In this document: positions 17,600-31,270 of the stretch, piece by piece
How the letters are laid out: every line of letters begins with the position of its first letter
Position numbering within the stretch: position 1 is the stretch's first letter
From: Deinococcus sp.
GTDB lineage: Bacteria; Deinococcota; Deinococci; Deinococcales; Deinococcaceae
Direction: 5' to 3'
Assembly (NCBI RefSeq): GCF_018260405.1
Contig: NZ_JAGLBG010000012.1
Span: 1 to 36,466 of the forward strand
DNA length: 36,466 nucleotides
The notes under the pieces: model-generated
What the model was told of the DNA's origin: nothing
Seen by the model: the letters and a program-made list of their open reading frames with translations, nothing else
Database searches by the model: none
Translations under genes and position numbers: made by a program

Positions 17600-17609
17600 T
17601 AAGCTGACT

Positions 17610-19268
17610 TCAGCACGTGCTGGCCGCTGTGACCCACCATCTTGGAAACTGCGACGCCAGCGCTTTTGCTGCCGTCTGGGCCTGCTCGTCGCTGCGGGCT
17701 AGCGCAAAGCAGGTACTGCCCGAACCGCTCATCAGCGGCGAGTGGAGTCCGGCGGCGCTCAGGGCGGCTAACGCTTGGGCAATGGCTGGGTGACGCGCCT
17801 GCACTTCGGGTTGCAGGGCGTTCAGGTACGGCACCTCCGCGCCCGTCGCCAGCGCGTGCAAGAGGGCGGGAATGTCCAGTGCGGGGGTAAAGCCCTGCGA
17901 CGCGTCCAGCCAGCCGTAAGCGTCGCGGGCGCTGACCTCTACACCGGGGTTGAGCAGCACCAGCGGCAGGTGGGGCAACCTGAGCGGCGTCAGCTGTTCG
18001 CCTATGCCCCCCACCAGCGCGGCGCTGCCCAGCAGGAAAAACGGCACATCCGCGCCGACTTGCAGCGCCAGGGCGGGCAAATCTACTTTTGCCGGGTACA
18101 GCTCGGCCAGGGCCAGCAGCGTAGTGGCCGCGTCGCTACTGCCCCCGCCCAGGCCGGAAGCCAGCGGCAGGTGCTTGTGCAGCACAATGTCTGCGCCCGC
18201 CTGAATACGGGCCGCGTCCAGATAGGCCCGCGCCGCCCGGTAGACCAGATTGCGCGAATCGCCAGGCAAATCCGCGCCTTCCACACGCAGGCTCAGCGTC
18301 TCAGCGGGCGAAATTTCCAGCGTGTCGCCCACGTCCAGCCGGGCAAACAGGCTGTGCAGCTCGTGGTAGTGGTCAGGGCGCTGGCGCAAGACGCTGAGGC
18401 CGAGGTTGATCTTCGCCGGGCCGAAGTAGGTGCGCGGGGTGGGGTGAATGGGGAGTGAGAAAAGATATGGGTTTCGCGGTCTGAACTCCCCGAGCTGCCC
18501 GGCAGAGGCACATCTGGTGCTTTTCCAGGCGTGCCGGAATTTGGCGCTGTCTGTATGAGGGGTGGCCAAAGCCTCCGCCAGCGCCAAATCCCCCGGCGTC
18601 GTTACCTTGAACAGCCGCGCGTCGCCGGGCACCAGCCGCACAGGCAGCCCCAGGCGGGCGACCAGTCCGGCGTCGTCGGTGGCGGCAAACCCTTCGGCCC
18701 TGGCCTGCGTGTGGGCCTGAAGCAGCAGCTCACGCCGGAAGCCCTGTGGGGTCTGCACGGCCCACAGCCCTTCACGCGCAACGAGTTCGGCCCAGTCGGT
18801 GTTTTCGGCCTTGACCAGGGTATCGGCTACAGGCAGGGCCACTGTCGCCGCGCCCGTCTCGGTCACCGCCCTTAGCAGCGCCAGCACCACGTTTTCGGGC
18901 AGGAAGGGCCGCGCCGCGTCGTGAATCAGCACCGTGTCGGCGGTGGTCGCGTGTAAAAGCCGTTCCACACTTTCTTGCCTCGTCGCGCCGCCCACAATCG
19001 CCCGCACGTTGATTCCAGCGGGCAGTTCCATGCCGTCTGGCAGGGCCACCACCACCTCATCCACATAGGGCGCGAGGGCTTCCACGCTGCGCTGCAAGAG
19101 GCTTTTGCCGCCCACCTCCACGAACGCCTTTGGCCCCAGCCCCAGCCGCGTGCCAGAGCCAGCGGCGGGAATCAGGGCGGCTGTGCTGAGACTGCGGGAT
19201 TGTGGCCTGCGCCCTGTGGCCTGTGGAGTGGGGATTTTAGTGTCTGGAACCTGAATTTCTTCATCCAT
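17610..19268 (-). CDS. ispDE: Fused IspD-IspE: 2-C-methylerythritol-4-phosphate cytidylyltransferase and CDP-ME kinase
   Basis: One open frame of 552 residues covers two successive steps of the MEP isoprenoid pathway. Residues 29-236 are IspD: ALIPAAGSGTRLG (31-43), GGATRQESV (93-101), HDAARP (116-121), QTPQGF (172-177), ATDDAG (196-201). Residues about 279-548 are IspE, a GHMP kinase: YFGPAKINLGL with Lys287, PLASGLGGGSSDAATTLL (368-385), GADVPFF with Asp408, and MSGSGSTCFAL (513-523). A 42-residue linker (237-278) is unlike either enzyme and looks like translated spacer DNA. It contains GGGGAG (18486-18491) but no ATG, GTG or TTG in the IspE frame near it, so a separate IspE start is not evident. 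The ATG at 19268 is 3 nt after the ubiX stop, with GGGGGA upstream. Known pathway fusions are IspD-IspF, so this pairing is unusual; a lost stop codon is the likely origin. Confidence 0.85.
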   Translation of the reverse strand: MDEEIQVPDTKIPTPQATGRRPQSRSLSTAALIPAAGSGTRLGLGPKAFVEVGGKSLLQRSVEALAPYVDEVVVALPDGMELPAGINVRAIVGGATRQESVERLLHATTADTVLIHDAARPFLPENVVLALLRAVTETGAATVALPVADTLVKAENTDWAELVAREGLWAVQTPQGFRRELLLQAHTQARAEGFAATDDAGLVARLGLPVRLVPGDARLFKVTTPGDLALAEALATPHTDSAKFRHAWKSTRCASAGQLGEFRPRNPYLFSLPIHPTPRTYFGPAKINLGLSVLRQRPDHYHELHSLFARLDVGDTLEISPAETLSLRVEGADLPGDSRNLVYRAARAYLDAARIQAGADIVLHKHLPLASGLGGGSSDAATTLLALAELYPAKVDLPALALQVGADVPFFLLGSAALVGGIGEQLTPLRLPHLPLVLLNPGVEVSARDAYGWLDASQGFTPALDIPALLHALATGAEVPYLNALQPEVQARHPAIAQALAALSAAGLHSPLMSGSGSTCFALARSDEQAQTAAKALASQFPRWWVTAASTC

Positions 19269-19271
19269 TAT

Positions 19272-19847
19272 CTATCCCCCGTCCCCATGACCGTCCCCGC
19301 CCCAGCGCCGGAAGTCCGGCACGTCCAGCGCAAACTGGTCTAACACCCTCGCCGTCACGAAGCCCAGCAGTTCGTCTACACTTTGCGGCGCGTGATAAAA
19401 GCCCGGTGAGGCGCTCATGACCGTGGCTCCGGCGTCGTGCGCGGCCAGCATATTCAGCAGCATGGGCCGGGGCATTGGGTCCTCGCGCAGCACCAGCACC
19501 AGCCGCCGCCGCTCCTTGAGAGTGACGTGCGCCGCCCGCGACAGCAGATTGTCGGCAAAGCCGTGCGCCACCTTTGCTAGAGTTCCGGCGCTGCACGGCA
19601 CGACCAGCATTCCGTCTGTGCGAAAGCTCCCGCTGGCGATGCTGGCCCCCAGGTCGCGGTCGTCGTGGACAACACTGGCCAGGGCGTTCAGGTCAGACAG
19701 CTGCGGCCCGCCTTCGGCCGCCATCACCCGTTTTGCGCCGCTGGACATGACCAGATGCGTCTCGGCGCCTAGCCGCTGTAAGGCGCGTAACACGTTGAGG
19801 GCGTAGGGAATACCGCTTCCCCCCGAAACACCGACCACCAGCCGCAT
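19272..19847 (-). CDS. ubiX: Flavin prenyltransferase UbiX
   Basis: Makes prenylated FMN from dimethylallyl (pyro)phosphate and FMN for UbiD-type decarboxylases. The 191 residues begin with the flavin motif GVSGGSGIPYAL (7-18). PCSAGTLAKVAHGFADNLLS and KERRRLVLVLREDPMP are clear family signatures. No ubiD is in view. The start at 19847 follows TAGTCT by 6 nt. It is cotranscribed with ispDE (3 nt gap); the link to the isoprenoid pathway is sensible, because the prenyl donor comes from it. Confidence 0.95.
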   Translation of the reverse strand: MRLVVGVSGGSGIPYALNVLRALQRLGAETHLVMSSGAKRVMAAEGGPQLSDLNALASVVHDDRDLGASIASGSFRTDGMLVVPCSAGTLAKVAHGFADNLLSRAAHVTLKERRRLVLVLREDPMPRPMLLNMLAAHDAGATVMSASPGFYHAPQSVDELLGFVTARVLDQFALDVPDFRRWGGDGHGDGG

Positions 19848-19853
19848 GGGCGC

Positions 19854-19859
19854 AGACTA
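19854..19859 (-). promoter_or_regulatory. Leaderless-type -10 box of ubiX-ispDE
   Basis: TAGTCT on the minus strand, 6 nt, ATG. Confidence 0.55.
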
Positions 19860-20006
19860 GCAGCCCTGCCCGCGCCGCACCATAAAGCCGTGCCCCAATC
19901 CAGAGTGCGTGACGCGGGCTGCCCAGGCTACGTTCGACATGCTGCCGCTGCCGCTAGGCGGAGCGCAGTGGCGCTGGGGTCTGCAACGACCCGGCGGCAG
20001 GCCGCA

Positions 20007-22451
<2,445 letters not shown>

Positions 22452-22458
22452 GAGAGAC

Positions 22459-22464
22459 AGGATA
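22459..22464 (-). promoter_or_regulatory. Leaderless-type -10 box of glnS
   Basis: TATCCT on the minus strand, 7 nt, ATG at 22451. It sits just downstream of the 22487 gene, so glnS has its own start site. Confidence 0.6.
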
Positions 22465-22486
22465 GCGGGGGCGCGGCGCGCCAGCT

Positions 22487-23173
22487 TCACTTCAACTTCG
22501 TCAGCAGCGCTTTTCCCTGCGCCTGATAGTCGCGTTCTACTGCGTTTTGCGGCGTCAGCGACAGCGCCCGGTTAAGCACGGTGCGGGCGCTACGTGGGTC
22601 TTTCAGGTCGTTTAGCGCGGCGGCGATGTTCACATAGACGCCGATGTCGTTGGCGGCTCCGGCCAGCGCCTGCGTTGCCAGCTGGCGGGCCGTATCGGGG
22701 TTGCCCCCGATGAGGCGTCCGGCGCGGGCGTAGGCCCCGGCATGCCAGCGGGCCAGGGCCGCCAGCGCCCGCGCCGAGTGCGGGTCGAGCGCTACGGCCC
22801 GTTCGATTTCGCCCCTGGCGTCGCGGGCCAGCCGGTAGGCCGCCGGACTCAGGCCGCTGGTGCTGGCCCGCAGGCCGTAAGCTCCGGCCAGATCGAGGTG
22901 GGCCTGCACGCTGTTGGGGTTGGCCTGCACGGTCGCCAGCGCCGACTTTAGCGCCCGGTCGATGCCCGCGCTGTCGGGCGAGGGCGTAAAGCCGACGGCG
23001 GCCAGCGCCGCGCTGCTGGCCGTCGGCAGGTCGCCGCTCTGCTGCGCAAGGTCGTAGGCGCGGGCGTAATGTCCGGCACTGAGTTCATCGGTGGCGGGGC
23101 TGGCAAGGGCGCGGCCCGACAGAATCAGACTGGACAGGCTCAGAGCAGTGAGAAAAAGGAAGGAACGCTTCAT
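22487..23173 (-). CDS. Exported TPR-like repeat protein
   Basis: A 228-residue protein with a signal peptide (MKRSFLFLTALSLSSLILSG to ALA, cleavage near residue 24). The mature part is helix-turn-helix in style, with TPR-like spacing: HYARAYDLAQQSGD, NPNSVQAHLDLAGAYG, LDPHSARALAALARWHAGAYARAG, DPRSARTVLNRALSLTP. These are scaffolding repeats, so the role is likely protein binding outside the cytoplasm; no partner is evident. TTAAAT lies 7 nt before the ATG (a near match to the leaderless box). It ends 35 bp before glnS but seems separately expressed. Confidence 0.8.
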   Translation of the reverse strand: MKRSFLFLTALSLSSLILSGRALASPATDELSAGHYARAYDLAQQSGDLPTASSAALAAVGFTPSPDSAGIDRALKSALATVQANPNSVQAHLDLAGAYGLRASTSGLSPAAYRLARDARGEIERAVALDPHSARALAALARWHAGAYARAGRLIGGNPDTARQLATQALAGAANDIGVYVNIAAALNDLKDPRSARTVLNRALSLTPQNAVERDYQAQGKALLTKLK

Positions 23174-23332
23174 AGCTCTGATTTAAGGCGCTTTGGCCGT
23201 GCGCGTCATGAGAAAGGGGCGCACCTGACCGCCTTCTGAGAAAATGGCCGGGTGGGCAGAGCATTTGCTTAAGAAAGCGGCTGCCCCGCCCTTTCATCTT
23301 GTGTGCAGAATACGGGTGTACTACAAAGCGTT

Positions 23333-23773
23333 ATGACCTCGCCCCCCACCACTTTGCCGACTGTGCTGATCGCTGGGCTGCTGGCGGGAAGCCTCGGCAG
23401 TGGAACCGCCCACGCGCAGCTGCCCACGCCCCTGGCCCATGTACAAGAACTCGAAGCGGTGGAAGGCAAAACGCTTTTTCTCAAGCAGTTTTCCTGCCAG
23501 GCTCCCGGCAAGCCCGAGGCCCTGGGGCGGCTGTACCTGATCCGGGTCAACGACCGCAGCATCAGGGCCGCCCGCATCGAGTACAACGAGGAAGGCAAAT
23601 ATATCCTTGAAACCGGCAAGAGCGCCGTGGCGGTCAGCGGGTACTACGACCGTTACGTGGTCAAGCAGCAGCCCTTTACCCCGTTTACCATGAACGCCGT
23701 ACTGGGGCTGTGGCGCATGTTCGGCCTCAAATTCACCCTCGACAAAGTGACCTACCAGTGCAAGGTGACCTAA
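23333..23773 (+). CDS. Hypothetical secreted protein
   Basis: A 146-residue protein. The start MTSPPTTLPTVLIAGLLAGS with AHA-Q is a signal peptide (cleavage near residue 28). The mature domain of about 118 residues has a beta-rich pattern (GKPEALGRLYLIRVNDRSI, KYILETGKSAVAVSGYYDRYVV) and two Cys (in FSCQAP and YQCKVT) that could form a disulfide outside the cytoplasm. No family was recognised. The frame also allows GTG at 23303; the ATG at 23333 is preferred because it yields a cleaner signal peptide, but no ribosome site supports either. Confidence 0.65.
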   Translation: MTSPPTTLPTVLIAGLLAGSLGSGTAHAQLPTPLAHVQELEAVEGKTLFLKQFSCQAPGKPEALGRLYLIRVNDRSIRAARIEYNEEGKYILETGKSAVAVSGYYDRYVVKQQPFTPFTMNAVLGLWRMFGLKFTLDKVTYQCKVT

Positions 23774-23894
23774 AAGGCTAGGGGCGGGCCGCGAACTTCG
23801 CCGCCTGTTTCAGCTGCAATCGCCGCTACAGGCGCGGCAAGTCACCGCTGCGCCTCGGGGGGCAGAGCAGTCCGTTAAACCAGCTGCCCCGCGC

Positions 23895-23900
23895 TAAACT
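23895..23900 (+). promoter_or_regulatory. Leaderless-type -10 box of alaS
   Basis: TAAACT, 7 nt, ATG at 23908. Confidence 0.65.
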
Positions 23901-23907
23901 GGCGGTT

Positions 23908-26580
<2,673 letters not shown>

Positions 26581-27009
26581 GAATGAACGACAGGTGATGG
26601 ATGATGAAACAGGCTGGGGCTTTGGCTCCGGCTTTTTTGTAGGCCGGGCTGTGATGAGCGATTCACCGAGAGTTCACCGGGCACCTGCGGCGGACGGGCT
26701 GCTGTTCGTCGCCACGGGCCACGTAGTTTGCCAGTGTGCCGATGCAGCAATGGAAAACCGCCCCCGGTGACGGAAGCGGTTTGGAATAGGGCCGGAGGCA
26801 CATCAAGGTCGTGGTCGTTAAAGTGATGTGTGCCGGGTAAATGGTGAGTGGTGCTGGGCAAAAAGTGTGAAGGAGTGACCCCGCCCCAGGGTCTGGCTGC
26901 GGCCTTTTCCCCGCCGCAAGGTAGACCTTCGCCTGCGCTCTGGCCCCAGTTCCGCCTCCAGGGTGCGCCTTGCAGCCCCACTCCGTCAAGGCCACACGTT
27001 CGGAGGCGC
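26581..27009. other. Intergenic stretch after alaS
   Basis: It contains the alaS terminator (26612-26638). Beyond it lie short frames (for example 38 codons from the ATG at 26654) and a second stem AAACCGC/GCGGTTT near 26754-26780. The long minus-strand frames that cross this stretch run antisense into alaS and are rejected. Confidence 0.5.
26612..26638 (+). terminator. Rho-independent terminator of alaS
   Basis: GCTGGGGC, loop TTT, then GGCTCCGGC forms an 8 bp stem with two wobble pairs, followed by six T residues. Confidence 0.8.
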
Positions 27010-27465
27010 TCAGGGCAGCTCGGTCAACCAGTTGGCCTGCTGAATCTGGGTTTCGAGTTCGCGGCGCTCTTTTGCCAGGTTGTCGGCCAGCTTTTGCAGG
27101 TCGCGGGCCGCAATCACTGAAACGATCCGCACTTCGCTGTTGCTGTAGCGCGTCTGCCGTTCGGACGCCGTCGTCGCGGCGCGGCGCAGCACCTTGAGGC
27201 GCAAGTCGAGCAGGTCGCGGCGGGTCAGGGCATCGGTCAGGCTCAGGCCGCCGGGCAACGTGGCGCTGAGGTTGGCCCGGTAGATACGCGGCAAGAGGGC
27301 TTCGAGGGACGCCGTCACGTCCAGAAACTCCTGCAAGAGGGCGCGGGGGTCCTCGGAGGGTTCCTCGTCTTCTTGCACCTGAAGGTTACGCATGATCCGT
27401 TCTTCGAGCTGGGCCGCCCGCTTTTGCAGGTCGGCGCGGTCAATCAGGGCTTCGGCCAGTTTCAT
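27010..27465 (-). CDS. DIP1984-family protein
   Basis: A 151-residue protein matching the DIP1984 family: MKLAEALIDRADLQKRAAQLEERIMRNLQVQ at the start (in parts), RYSNSEVRIVSV and ELETQIQQANW near the end. It is largely alpha-helical, with a long coiled-coil-like first segment; no catalytic motif is visible and the family function is unknown. The frame is open upstream to 27756, but the ATG at 27465 matches the family start. It is divergent from mutS2 (start 27623). Confidence 0.9.
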   Translation of the reverse strand: MKLAEALIDRADLQKRAAQLEERIMRNLQVQEDEEPSEDPRALLQEFLDVTASLEALLPRIYRANLSATLPGGLSLTDALTRRDLLDLRLKVLRRAATTASERQTRYSNSEVRIVSVIAARDLQKLADNLAKERRELETQIQQANWLTELP

Positions 27466-27622
27466 GCACTTATTGTGCTGCATTGCGCCCCGGGTGTCGT
27501 AGGCCGAATGACCGATGCTGGCTGTACCAGCCCCAACCCCCCAACTGGCCGCCTCAGCCACCATCCCTAAGCCACTAGGCCCACGATTTCCCGCGCTCCC
27601 TTCCCCTATTCTCAGTTCCAAG

Positions 27623-29908
27623 ATGGCTTTCGATTCCCGCGCTCTATTTGCACTTGATTTTCCCCGTATCCGCGAGGCCCTGGCCTCCCGCGCCGCCACC
27701 TCGCTAGGCACCGAACGCGCCCGCGCCCTGTCGCCGAGTGACGACGCTGGGCGCATTGCCCGTGAACTCGACGAACTCGAGGACGCGCTGTTCGGCGTGA
27801 GCCTGAGCCTGGGCGGTATTCAGGATATCCGCGACATTCACCGCCGCGCCCAGGAAGGCCGGGTGCTGGGCGGGCCGGAACTGCTAAGCGCGGCCTACTC
27901 ACTCGACGGCGCGGTAACGGTCAAACGCGCCATAAACGCCAACTCGCGCGGGCCGCTGCGTGAAGTGGCGCTGGGCCTGGGCGACCACTCGGAACTGGTG
28001 CGGCGCATCCTGTCTTCGCTTGACCGCGAGGGGGGCGTGCGCGACGACGCCTCGCACCGACTGCGCGACCTGCGTAAACGCATCGAGCCGCTGCGGGGGC
28101 GCATCCGCGACAAGCTGGCCGGAACGCTAGAGCAGTGGTCGGAGGTCTTACAAGAACATCTGGTCACCATTCGCCGTGACCGTTACGTGCTGCCGGTGCT
28201 CGCCAGCCGGGTTGGGACGGTGCAGGGCATCATCGTGGACGCCTCCGCGACCGGGCAGACCTACTTTGTCGAACCCGCCGCCATTACGCAGCTGAACAAC
28301 GAACTCACCCGCCTGATTCTGGATGAAGAAGCCGAGGTCAGGCGGATTCTCACGGAACTTTCAGGTCTGTTTGCCCAGGACGCCGACGTGCCGATGACGC
28401 TCGTCACGGTGGGCGAACTCGACCTGATCGCGGCCAAGGCGCAACTGGCCCGCGACTGGCGGCTTAACCGTCCCCAGCAAGTCACGGACGGCAGTTACGA
28501 CCTGCGCGAGGCCCGCCACCCCTTGATCGAGCACCCGGTGCCCAACGATATCCAGCTCGGGGAAACCAAGCTGCTGCTGATCACCGGCCCCAATATGGGG
28601 GGTAAAACCGCGACCCTCAAGACCCTGGGGCTGGCCGTGCTGATGCACCAATGCGGGCTGTATGTGGCGGCGGCCTCGGCCAAGTTGCCGATTATCCGCG
28701 ACGTGCTGGTCGATATCGGCGACGAGCAGAGCATCGAGGCGAGCCTGAGTACCTTCGCTTCTCACCTCAAGCACCTGCGCTACGTGCTGCGCCACGCGGC
28801 TCCCGATACCCTGGTGCTGATTGACGAGCTGGGCAGCGGCACCGACCCCAATGAGGGCGCGGCGCTGGCCCAGGCCCTGATTGAAACGCTGCTGGCGCAA
28901 GACGCCCGGGGCATCATCACCTCGCACCTCGCGCCACTCAAGCTGTTCGCGCTCGAAACGCCGGGCCTGCGCAACGCCAGCATGGGTTTTAATCTAGACA
29001 CGCTGGCCCCGACCTACCACCTACAGGTCGGACAGCCGGGCCGCAGTTACGCGCTGGCAATTGCCGAACGCATGGGGCTGCCGGGCAACGTGCTGCGTCG
29101 CGCCGAGGAACTGGTGGGCAACGACGCGGGCATGATGGAGCGGCTGCTGGCCGAGCTGGAAAAGGAACGCGCTGACCTAGCCCACGAACTTGAGACGGCC
29201 ACGGGGGCCCGCCGCGAGGCTGAGGCCGAGGCCGGGCGCGTGCGCCAAGAACGCGAGACGCTGGAAATGCGCCGCAGCGAAATGCTCGCCGAGGCGTCCC
29301 AGAAAGCCGAGAGCCTGTACGCCGACGCCGTCGAGCGTGTGCGAACGCTGCGGGCCCGTGCCCAGGAGGACAGCGCCCGCCCCCGTGTGATGCAGGAGTT
29401 GCGCGAACTGCGTGTGCAGGCCCAGAAGTCGCGTCCCGCGCCCATCAAGCGCGAGGACCGTGGCGACCCGATCCGCGTGGGGAACAAGGTCGAGGTGCCC
29501 GCCTACAACGCGCACGGGCAAGTGCTCGAAATGCGCGGCGACGATCTGGTGGTGCAACTGGGGGTCATGAAGGTGGGGGTCAAGCGGCGCGACGTGCGGC
29601 TGGTGCCCGAGCCCAAGACCAAAAGTCCCAGGCCCACGTTTGTTGGTTCTGCGCCCAGCCGCTTCGACAACGAATTGCAGCTGCGCGGCCTGGGTGTCGA
29701 GGAAGCCGTCGAGGAACTGCGCACCGCCATTTTGGAAGCGCGTGCTCTCAAGGAGTCGCCGCTGCGGGTCGTGCACGGCAAAGGCATGGGAGTGCTGCGC
29801 CGAACCCTGCGCGATTACCTCAAAAACGACAAAAATGTGGAATCGTTCCATGACGCCGAAGCCAACCAGGGCGGGCACGGCGTGACCATCGTGAACATCA
29901 GGCGCTGA
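27623..29908 (+). CDS. mutS2: MutS2 family ATPase with Smr domain
   Basis: MutS2/RqcU-type ATPase; family members act in recombination control and, in Bacillus, ribosome rescue. The 761 residues show a coiled-coil N-terminus, the ABC-type ATPase with Walker A GPNMGGKT (322-329), STFASHLKHL and LIDELGSGTDPNEG, then a long charged coiled coil near 520-600, and a C-terminal Smr nuclease-like domain. In the Smr domain the usual LDLRG motif reads LQLRG (685-689), while HGKGMG (718-723) is normal. The start at 27623 is by family fit; TATTCT lies 10 nt upstream. Confidence 0.94.
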   Translation: MAFDSRALFALDFPRIREALASRAATSLGTERARALSPSDDAGRIARELDELEDALFGVSLSLGGIQDIRDIHRRAQEGRVLGGPELLSAAYSLDGAVTVKRAINANSRGPLREVALGLGDHSELVRRILSSLDREGGVRDDASHRLRDLRKRIEPLRGRIRDKLAGTLEQWSEVLQEHLVTIRRDRYVLPVLASRVGTVQGIIVDASATGQTYFVEPAAITQLNNELTRLILDEEAEVRRILTELSGLFAQDADVPMTLVTVGELDLIAAKAQLARDWRLNRPQQVTDGSYDLREARHPLIEHPVPNDIQLGETKLLLITGPNMGGKTATLKTLGLAVLMHQCGLYVAAASAKLPIIRDVLVDIGDEQSIEASLSTFASHLKHLRYVLRHAAPDTLVLIDELGSGTDPNEGAALAQALIETLLAQDARGIITSHLAPLKLFALETPGLRNASMGFNLDTLAPTYHLQVGQPGRSYALAIAERMGLPGNVLRRAEELVGNDAGMMERLLAELEKERADLAHELETATGARREAEAEAGRVRQERETLEMRRSEMLAEASQKAESLYADAVERVRTLRARAQEDSARPRVMQELRELRVQAQKSRPAPIKREDRGDPIRVGNKVEVPAYNAHGQVLEMRGDDLVVQLGVMKVGVKRRDVRLVPEPKTKSPRPTFVGSAPSRFDNELQLRGLGVEEAVEELRTAILEARALKESPLRVVHGKGMGVLRRTLRDYLKNDKNVESFHDAEANQGGHGVTIVNIRR

Positions 29909-29928
29909 GGCGGGCAGGTGAAGACGTC

Positions 29929-30072
29929 ATACGGACTCTGGTCAATAAGGCGTGTCAAAAACCGTTCAATTCGGTCGAAATTGTACAGCTGCGCCGCAGA
30001 GCGGATTTGGGTGCCCTCTTGCTTGACCAAAACGGCGCCCATGAAGGGGCCTGCCCACTTCCCGACTGCGCC
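29929..30072 (+). repeat. Composite repeat region after mutS2
   Basis: In order: ATACGGACTCT (29929-29939), a 47 nt spacer, AGCTGCGCCGCAGA (29987-30000), the GGGGCCTG repeat copy 4 (30023-30058) and TCCCGACTGCG. All three parts recur near 17461-17599 on the opposite strand, but there the GGGGCCTG units precede the other two. The region is non-coding. Confidence 0.7.
30023..30058 (+). repeat. GGGGCCTG repeat, copy 4
   Basis: TTGACCAAAACGGCGCCCATG, in parts, followed by AAGGGGCCTGCCCAC. It is about 80% alike to copies 1-3 by eye. Confidence 0.7.
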
Positions 30073-30101
30073 AGAATTAAGCGGAATCTGTAATAACTCT
30101 T

Positions 30102-30134
30102 AGATCGGCCCCCACGCTGTCAGGGGGCCGATCT
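30102..30134. terminator. Bidirectional hairpin between mutS2 and the 30170 gene
   Basis: A perfect 12 bp stem AGATCGGCCCCC / GGGGGCCGATCT with a 9 nt loop. The flanking T-runs are weak on both strands, so termination in either direction is likely but not certain. Confidence 0.75.
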
Positions 30135-30169
30135 TCATGTCAAGCACGATATGTTCAGCAGACCCGACT

Positions 30170-31270
30170 TTATTTAGGCGCGAAGGAAAAGCTGAACAAC
30201 CAGCGAGTGTTGTTGGCCGCCGCCGGATACCACTGATAACCGATAGTCGGGCCGATCAGCACAGGAAGGGCATTGAAACGGAAGAGAACATCATTGTAAA
30301 GAAAGTATTGTTTGTCCGTCCAGTTGGCCTTGACACGCGTCCGGATCATATTGACACTGAAGTCGTTCTTATCGTCTATGCGGTAGGAGATAGAAGCGTT
30401 CGTCTCGCGGTAACGGCCAAAATTGAGATCCGAAAGCGGGACCCGGTCATTCTGTTTGGCAAAGCGTTCAAGGTGACTAGCATTGAGCGTCAGCCCCTTT
30501 AACGGGCGCACTTCGATGCTTGGATTCACGTCGATACTGGCCTGATAACGGCTATAGGTAGGGAAAGTAAAAAGACGAACCGTACTACCCAGATTGACAT
30601 TGACATCCTTGCCAATGGGCTCGCCATAGTTGGCAGAGATCTCAGTTTGTGTGTAAGGGGCAGTAATAAAACCGCTTCTTACATTGGCCTGATTGAACTG
30701 TTCCATGCCCACGCCGACATTATTGAGAATGCGAACACGGTCCTTCCAGGTGGTAAAAGCGTAACCCGCCGTAAACCTTGAAAGTGGCGCGTTACCGCCG
30801 TAAACTTTGCCCTGAGCGTCTTTCCACTGGTAGTTCCCAGTATAGTCCGAAACGGGGCCAACCCACTGGATAATCCCGGTGTATTGCACGCCCTTCCAGG
30901 GATCATGACGCACTTCGATTTTAGAGATCCCGGTGGGAGCAAGGTCGCCGTTGTCGAACAGTCCGGCGCTGTAGGTCGTGTCGTTTTGCCGGGTCGTCAG
31001 GGCATACTCCCAGTAATGAGGCCGTTTGACCAGTGAAACGCGCAGGTCGGTGTTGAGGGGCAGTGGAAAGTAACGCACCCCGAAGCCGGTCGTGCCGCCC
31101 ATGTTTGAAGCGGTCAGTTCGGTGGTGGAAAAACGTGAAAGATAATTGGGTGGAAAAAAACTGCCGGGCCCACTCTGGGCTGAGACCATTCCCGAAAGAA
31201 CTGAACCCAGAGCTAATAGCTGAAAGAATGGACGTCGCGAGCTTGACATGAAACCATGGTGCAGAGGCAT
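30170..31270 (-). CDS. Exported beta-rich protein, possible outer-membrane barrel
   Basis: A 366-residue protein with an N-terminal signal (SSRRPFFQLLALGSVLSGMV, cleavage near VSAQ). Later residues alternate polar and hydrophobic in the manner of transmembrane beta-strands (GFGVRYFPLPL, YWEYALTTRQ, ETNASISYRIDD, RWLFSFSFAPK), and the last residues form a strand-like end. A barrel in the outer layer is an inference; no named family recognised. Composition is visibly less GC-rich than the neighbours, which suggests recent acquisition. The start could be ATG 31270 or ATG 31249 (seven residues shorter); neither has a ribosome site or a clear -10 box. Confidence 0.65.
   Translation of the reverse strand: MPLHHGFMSSSRRPFFQLLALGSVLSGMVSAQSGPGSFFPPNYLSRFSTTELTASNMGGTTGFGVRYFPLPLNTDLRVSLVKRPHYWEYALTTRQNDTTYSAGLFDNGDLAPTGISKIEVRHDPWKGVQYTGIIQWVGPVSDYTGNYQWKDAQGKVYGGNAPLSRFTAGYAFTTWKDRVRILNNVGVGMEQFNQANVRSGFITAPYTQTEISANYGEPIGKDVNVNLGSTVRLFTFPTYSRYQASIDVNPSIEVRPLKGLTLNASHLERFAKQNDRVPLSDLNFGRYRETNASISYRIDDKNDFSVNMIRTRVKANWTDKQYFLYNDVLFRFNALPVLIGPTIGYQWYPAAANNTRWLFSFSFAPK

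Larger units (their letters stand above)
17151..17609. other. Intergenic region upstream of rplM, rich in repeats
   Basis: It contains the rplM leader, a 15 nt palindrome TCCGTATCATACGGA (17482-17496), a shared module TCTGCGGCGCAGCT (17461-17474) and two tandem inverted copies of the GGGGCCTG repeat (17524-17599). Overlapping frames on the plus strand here are not supported as genes. I saw no rplM promoter I would call. Confidence 0.55.

Noticed and set aside
18486..18491. GGGGAG in the IspD-IspE linker as the ribosome site of a separate ispE
   Set aside because: No ATG, GTG or TTG in the IspE frame lies at a usable distance; only rare codons such as ATT at 18447-18449 are possible.
27466..27756. 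A longer start for the DIP1984 gene and overlapping frames near mutS2
   Set aside because: The family begins at MKLAEAL, and the upstream residues look like translated spacer.
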